Assembly (NCBI GenBank): GCA_015665415.1
Contig: JADFAE010000013.1
Coordinates: forward strand, 124,001-188,000
Reading direction: 5' to 3'
Length of the DNA stretch: 64,000 nt
Source of the DNA: Roseobacter sp.
GTDB lineage: Bacteria > Pseudomonadota > Alphaproteobacteria > Rhodobacterales > Rhodobacteraceae
Shown: piece after piece, positions 59,671-64,000 of the stretch
How positions within the stretch are numbered: position 1 is the first letter of the stretch
Layout: the number at the start of each line of letters is the position of its first letter
Notes under the pieces: generated by a model
The model's database searches: none
Told to the model about the DNA's origin: nothing
The model's input: the letters and a program-made list of their open reading frames with translations, nothing else
Translations under genes and position numbers: made by a program

Positions 59671-62600
59671 CTAGCGCCCCAAAACATCGTGACGCCGCCT
59701 CGGAGGCGCAGTTTCGCGCAGCGCGCCCGGATGCCTCGACCTGGCTGGCAGCCAATGCCGGCTCTGGCAAGACCAAGGTGCTGACCGACCGGGTGGCGCG
59801 GCTGTTGCTCAAGGGTGTGCAGCCGCAGCACATTCTGTGCCTCACCTATACCAAGGCCGCCGCCAGCGAGATGCAGAACCGGCTGTTTGAGCGTCTGGGC
59901 AAATGGGCGATGCTGCCAAATCCCGACCTGACAGAGGCCCTGGCTGAACTGGGTGAGGTCAATACCGGTGCAGAAGATCTGGCCCAGGCCCGCACCCTGT
60001 TTGCCCGCGCCATCGAGACCCCCGGTGGCCTCAAGATCCAGACCATTCACTCTTTCTGCTCCTCCCTGTTGCGCCGCTTTCCGCTGGAGGCCGGCGTCAG
60101 CCCGCAGTTTTCAGAGATGGAAGACCGCGCCGCCACGCTGTTGCGCGCCGAGATTGTCGAGGATTTTGCCAAGGGCGATCTGGCGCATCTGGTAGAACCC
60201 CTGGCGCGCCACGTGGGCGGCAGTGATTTCGAGGATCTGACCGCTGCTCTGTGCCACCGCCGCGCCGATTTTGACACGCCATTGGATTGGCCGGGACTGC
60301 TGGCCCGGTTTGACTTGCCCGAGGGCTTTGATCAGGCGGCACTCGAATCGCGCGTCTTTATCGGTGGCGAGGCAGAGCTATTGTTGCGCACGCGCAGGAT
60401 GCTGTCTGAAGGCGGCACCAATGATCAACGCGCCGCCGCCAAACTGGCCGGAGTTACGGAACCCGGCCTTGGGGATCTCGCCACCCTGGAAAGCGTCTTT
60501 TTGACCGGTGCCAGCGCTACCGCACCCTTTGCGGCCAAAATCGACAAGTTTCCCACCAAAAAACTGCGCGAGGCCAATGTCAGCCTGATGGACCAGCTGG
60601 AGCCCTTGATGCTGCGGGTGGAAGACGCCCGCGCAAAGCGGCTGGCGCTGGTTGCGGCACAGAAATCCCATGATCTGCATCGGTTTGCCGCCGCCTTTCT
60701 GCCGGAATATGAGGCTCGCAAACAGCAACGCGGCTGGCTCGACTTTGACGATCTGATCCTCAATGCCCGCCAATTGCTGAATGATCCGGCGGTGGCGGCC
60801 TGGGTGCTCTATCGTCTGGATGGGGGCATCGATCACATTCTGGTCGATGAGGCCCAGGACACCAGCCCGGTGCAATGGGACGTGATCGAAAAACTGGCGC
60901 AGGAGTTCACCGCTGGCGAGGGCGCGCGCTCCGATGTCGAACGCACCATTTTTGTGGTCGGCGACAAGAAACAGTCGATCTATTCCTTTCAAGGCGCTGA
61001 CCCGGATGCCTTTGACCGCATGCAGGTGGAATTCGCTGACCGCCTCTCGAAAACCGGTGCGGGTTTGCAGAACGCCGCGCTGGAGTTCTCTTTTCGCTCC
61101 TCCGCCGCCATCCTGAGACTGGTGGATCTGGTGTTCAAGGACGCGCCGCGCGCCGGGTTTCACAGCGATGCCCTGCATCGTGCGTTCAAAGCCGACCTGC
61201 CCGGTCGGGTAGATCTATGGCCCGCCGTGGACAAGACCGAAGAGGATGACGACAGCGATTGGACCGATCCGGTAGATCGGCCCGGCAGCCGTCACCATAC
61301 GGTGATCCTGGCCGAACGGATCGCGCGCGAAATCAAACAGATGATCGACAGCAAGGTGACCATCCCGATTGATGGTCCCAAACGGGGCAGCTTTCGGCGC
61401 CGCCCGGTGCATGCGGGGGATTTCCTCATTCTGGTGCAACGCCGGTCTGAGCTGTTTTCCGAGATCATTCGCGCCTGTAAAAAAGCAGAGCTGCCCATCG
61501 CCGGCGCGGATAGGCTCAAGGTTGGAGCAGAATTGGCGGTTAAGGATATCGCCGCGCTCCTGTCCTTTTTGGCCACACCGGAAGATTCTCTGGCACTGGC
61601 TGAGGCGTTGAAATCGCCGCTGTTTGGCTGGTCCGAACAGATGTTGTTTGACCTGGCCCACCGGCGGACAGGCCCGCATCTGTGGCCCGCGTTGCGCGAC
61701 CGCAAGGACGAATTCCCGGGAACAATGGAAATTCTGGATGACCTGCGGGACCAGACCGATTTCCTGCGCCCCTTTGATCTGATCGAACGCATCCTGACCC
61801 GGCACCAGGGCCGCCAAAAACTGCTGGGGCGTCTGGGGCCAGAGGCAGAGGATGGCATCAATGCCTTGCTCAGTCAGGCGCTGGCCTATGAGCGCTCTGA
61901 TATTCCCAGCCTCACCGGGTTTCTGGTCTGGATGCAAACCGATGATCTGGAGATCAAACGCCAGATGGGGGCCTCTGGCGATATGATCCGGGTGATGTCG
62001 GTGCATGGCTCCAAGGGGCTGGAGGCGCCGATTGTGATCCTGCCAGATACCGCCAAACGCAACGCCCCCACGGATGTCGAAATCATGGTGGCAGATGGCA
62101 CGCCACTGTGGAAATTGCCCAAGGATCAGATGCCGGATCTGCTGTTTTCTGCCCGCGAGGCGGCGCAGGAGAAACAGCAGAATGAGCGACTGCGGCTCTT
62201 GTATGTAGCGCTGACCCGGGCAGAAAAATGGCTGATTGTCGCCACTGCCGGGACGCTCTCGAAGGAGGGTGACAGCTGGTATCAACGGGTTGAAGCAGCC
62301 CTGCGCGAAGGTGGTGCAACCAATTGTGATCTGCCCGGTGGCACGGGGTTGCGTCTGTCCCACGGGGATTGGGAGGGGTTGGAATCTGTCTCGCCGGAAG
62401 CCGTGACCAAACCCGCGATCACGCTGCCAGAGGTCTTTGCCCGCCCGGCCCCAGCCTATTCCCCACCCAAGCCCACGGTAAAACCCTCGGATCTGGGCGG
62501 AGCCAAGGCCCTGCCCGGCGATCAGGGCCTGGATGAGGACCAAGCCAAGGCACGCGGCACCCGGCTGCATCTGTTGCTGGAGCACCTGCCAGGCCACCCG

Positions 62601-63032
62601 ACTGAAGACTGGCCTATGTTGGCCGATCGTTTGTTGCCGCAGGCCGAAGATCGCGATGAGCTGCTGAATGAGGCCCGCGCCGTGCTGGAAAACCCAGCCC
62701 TGGCCCATATCTTTGCCAAGGAGGCCCTGGCTGAGGTGCCGGTAACTGCGCAACTGGGCGACCAGCGTCTGTATGGTATCATTGACCGGCTGGTGGTGAC
62801 GCCCAAAAAGGTCTTGGCGGTGGATTTCAAATCCAATGCGCAGGTGCCAAAGCAGGCGCGTTTCTGCCCCAAAGGTCTGTTGCGACAGATGGCGGCCTAT
62901 GGTCATGCGCTGGCGCAGATCTACCCGGATCGCGAGGTTGAAACCGCGCTTTTGTGGACCCGTGACGCCAGCCTGATGGTGCTGCCGCACGATCTTGTGA
63001 CAGATGCGCTCAGCGAGGTGTTGGAACCTTGA
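59667..63032 (+). CDS. addA: Double-strand-break repair helicase AddA
   Basis: Helicase-nuclease subunit. ATG 59667 overlaps the addB stop, giving 1121 residues. UvrD-type motifs: Walker A AGSGKTK (31-37), VDEAQDTSPVQ (motif II), VGDKKQSIYSFQGAD (motif III), MSVHGSKGLEAPIVIL (motif V) and RLLYVALTRAEK (motif VI). The C-terminal nuclease carries VDFKSNAQVP with the catalytic Asp and Lys. Co-transcribed with addB. Confidence 0.97.
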   Translation: MTSAPKHRDAASEAQFRAARPDASTWLAANAGSGKTKVLTDRVARLLLKGVQPQHILCLTYTKAAASEMQNRLFERLGKWAMLPNPDLTEALAELGEVNTGAEDLAQARTLFARAIETPGGLKIQTIHSFCSSLLRRFPLEAGVSPQFSEMEDRAATLLRAEIVEDFAKGDLAHLVEPLARHVGGSDFEDLTAALCHRRADFDTPLDWPGLLARFDLPEGFDQAALESRVFIGGEAELLLRTRRMLSEGGTNDQRAAAKLAGVTEPGLGDLATLESVFLTGASATAPFAAKIDKFPTKKLREANVSLMDQLEPLMLRVEDARAKRLALVAAQKSHDLHRFAAAFLPEYEARKQQRGWLDFDDLILNARQLLNDPAVAAWVLYRLDGGIDHILVDEAQDTSPVQWDVIEKLAQEFTAGEGARSDVERTIFVVGDKKQSIYSFQGADPDAFDRMQVEFADRLSKTGAGLQNAALEFSFRSSAAILRLVDLVFKDAPRAGFHSDALHRAFKADLPGRVDLWPAVDKTEEDDDSDWTDPVDRPGSRHHTVILAERIAREIKQMIDSKVTIPIDGPKRGSFRRRPVHAGDFLILVQRRSELFSEIIRACKKAELPIAGADRLKVGAELAVKDIAALLSFLATPEDSLALAEALKSPLFGWSEQMLFDLAHRRTGPHLWPALRDRKDEFPGTMEILDDLRDQTDFLRPFDLIERILTRHQGRQKLLGRLGPEAEDGINALLSQALAYERSDIPSLTGFLVWMQTDDLEIKRQMGASGDMIRVMSVHGSKGLEAPIVILPDTAKRNAPTDVEIMVADGTPLWKLPKDQMPDLLFSAREAAQEKQQNERLRLLYVALTRAEKWLIVATAGTLSKEGDSWYQRVEAALREGGATNCDLPGGTGLRLSHGDWEGLESVSPEAVTKPAITLPEVFARPAPAYSPPKPTVKPSDLGGAKALPGDQGLDEDQAKARGTRLHLLLEHLPGHPTEDWPMLADRLLPQAEDRDELLNEARAVLENPALAHIFAKEALAEVPVTAQLGDQRLYGIIDRLVVTPKKVLAVDFKSNAQVPKQARFCPKGLLRQMAAYGHALAQIYPDREVETALLWTRDASLMVLPHDLVTDALSEVLEP

Positions 63033-63094
63033 CGATTGGTTAAGCTCTACCTAGGTTCCAAGTCCAGTTGCCATAGATCTCAGGAGACATTTCA

Positions 63095-63415
63095 ATGTCC
63101 ACCGTAGCCGTCACCGACGAAACATTTGACGCCGAAGTCAAGAACTCCTCTGTCCCCGTTGTGGTGGATTTCTGGGCCGAATGGTGTGGTCCTTGCAAAC
63201 AGATCGGCCCCGCTCTGGAAGAGCTGGCAGCGGAATATGGTGATGCGCTGAAAATCGCCAAGGTTGATGTCGACAGCAACCCCAACGCCGCTGCGGCCAT
63301 GGGCGTGCGCGGCATCCCGGCGCTGTTTATCTTCAAGGATGGTCAGGTTGTCTCCAACCGCGCTGGTGCTGCCCCCAAGGCCGCGCTGCAAAGCTGGATC
63401 AACGATTCGATCTGA
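63095..63415 (+). CDS. trxA: Thioredoxin
   Basis: General dithiol reductant. The 106-residue protein has WCGPC (Cys31, Cys34) in [16 protein letters not shown], the cis-proline loop GIPALFIF and the usual length and fold. It follows addA after 62 bases with CAGGAG before the ATG; its own promoter is possible. Followed by a terminator. Confidence 0.98.
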   Translation: MSTVAVTDETFDAEVKNSSVPVVVDFWAEWCGPCKQIGPALEELAAEYGDALKIAKVDVDSNPNAAAAMGVRGIPALFIFKDGQVVSNRAGAAPKAALQSWINDSI

Positions 63416-63437
63416 TCCGCTGGGTCAAGCCATTTCA

Positions 63438-63467
63438 GAGGCGCTCTCGCAGGAGGGCGCCTTTTTC
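63438..63467 (+). terminator. Terminator after trxA
   Basis: AGGCGC (63439-63444) pairs with GCGCCT (63457-63462), followed by TTTTC. Confidence 0.85.
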
Positions 63468-63483
63468 ATTTCAAGGAAACGAG

Positions 63484-63702
63484 ATGACCCCAGAGTTTCG
63501 CCAAAAATCCATTGCCATCTGTACCGACAAGATCGCCAAGAAAGGAGAGGGTGTTGGCCTGTCCTTTTATGCGTTTTTCAAAAACCGCAATGATGACCCG
63601 GATCTGTTGATGCAAGTAGCGACCTGGTGGATCCAGACCCATCGGCTGGACCATTTTGAAAAGGCCGTAAAAATTCGCGAGATGCTGCAAACCCATGCCT
63701 GA
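63484..63702 (+). CDS. Small DUF6500-type protein
   Basis: A 72-residue helical protein with AAGGAAACGAG before the ATG. It begins with a basic helix, includes GLSFYAFFKNRNDDPDLLMQVATWW and ends in another helix. I recall such short proteins next to trxA in Rhodobacterales as DUF6500; the family name is from memory and the function unknown. Confidence 0.7.
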   Translation: MTPEFRQKSIAICTDKIAKKGEGVGLSFYAFFKNRNDDPDLLMQVATWWIQTHRLDHFEKAVKIREMLQTHA

Positions 63703-63858
63703 TCTATCCGCCAGCGGCATCGCGCATATGGGGCTCTGCCCCGTTCAGCCCTAAACGGGCTTCACCCCCCGGGATATTTTTGGCCAAATGAAAGAATTGG
63801 GGTTTCCTTTTGGACCGGACCACAGAGAGTGGCACGCGTCAGGAATTTGGAGACAGAC

Positions 63859-64000
63859 ATGGCCAAAACACGGGTATTGGTGGAATTCGGCATGGGCACC
63901 TCGCTCAGGCGGGAAGACTACACCGAGGCAGCAATGCGCGCGATCAAGGACGCGCTTTGGCATAATTCGGTCAGCCTGGCGGAGCTGTTTGATTTCCCCA
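63859..64000 (+). CDS. Lin0512-family protein, 5' part only
   Basis: The first 47 codons of a gene cut by the right edge. ATG 63859 has GGAGA upstream. The opening MAKTRVLVEFGMGTSLRRED with EAAMRAIKDALWHNSV matches the small conserved family named after Listeria Lin0512, of unknown function. The upstream region 63703-63858 contains no other gene; it carries a GGGATATTTTTGGCC-type motif typical of intergenic DNA in this group. Confidence 0.75.
   Translation, partial: MAKTRVLVEFGMGTSLRREDYTEAAMRAIKDALWHNSVSLAELFDFP

Noticed and set aside
61215-62990. 591-codon minus-strand frame opposite addA
   Set aside because: addA carries all helicase and nuclease motifs; the opposite frame is a codon-bias shadow.
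63032-63094. CtrA box before trxA (TTAA-N7-CTAG)
   Set aside because: Two mismatches and no flagellar or cell-cycle context; chance match.

Overview
The window reads as chromosome of a marine alphaproteobacterium of the order Rhodobacterales (Roseobacter group, close in style to Ruegeria/Phaeobacter). The basis is the flagellin-flaF-flbT set, the interleaved flagellar gene order with FlhA/FlhB/FliR on one strand, the regB/senC-regA redox locus, AddAB instead of RecBCD, AmgK/MurU cell-wall recycling, a DmdB-like methylmercaptopropionyl-CoA ligase, and repeated TTAA-N7-TTAA boxes of the CtrA type. No rRNA, tRNA, CRISPR array, insertion sequence or prophage was seen. The content is core genome rather than an island.

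Positions 1-30714 are mostly flagellum. From the left: the tail of a FlgN-like chaperone; flagellin with flaF, flbT and a DUF1217 protein; fliI on the minus strand, divergent from a plus-strand operon flgB-flgC-fliE-fliQ-flgF-flgG-flgA-flgH-fliL-like; then on the minus strand flhA-fliR-flhB plus a FliJ-sized coiled-coil protein; then a stator-linked minus operon fliL - small membrane protein - MotE-like - motA - an 862-residue periplasmic protein of unknown function; divergent from it fliF-fliH-fliN-fliP. A two-gene zinc-starvation unit (COG0523 GTPase + DUF1826) under a textbook Zur box sits inside the flagellar region, followed by the minus operon motB-flgE-flgK-flgL-flgI. Not present in this window are fliG, fliM, flgD, fliK, fliO and recognisable textbook fliJ; some may lie left of position 1.

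Positions 30900-50000 are metabolic and housekeeping genes: a GMC oxidoreductase with the DmdB-like ligase, a class I aminotransferase with an ornithine-cyclodeaminase-family enzyme and a divergent LuxR regulator, the hemD-mic60-hemY group divergent from tsaD-gpsA-YciI-EVE-DUF1761, DUF2853, a Nudix hydrolase, ahcY, a small secreted protein, an HD phosphohydrolase and a GT61 glycosyltransferase.

Positions 49895-64000 hold regA, senC and divergent regB, then a membrane PAS protein without kinase domain (DivL-like) preceded by a perfect CtrA box, and the operon-like run tsaE-amgK-murU-addB-addA-trxA, a DUF6500-type small protein and the start of a Lin0512-family gene.

The most interesting themes are: (1) CtrA-type boxes with exact 7-base spacing in front of motB, flgE, fliF/fliL, flgB/fliI and the DivL-like gene, suggesting one regulon with feedback; (2) an uncharacterised giant periplasmic protein translationally coupled to motA beside a MotE-like chaperone; (3) a Zur-controlled metallochaperone pair; and (4) a 17-copy hexanucleotide tract encoding Glu-Thr repeats in the mitofilin-family gene. 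Start codons were chosen from ribosome-binding sites, overlaps and remembered family lengths; no database search was possible.
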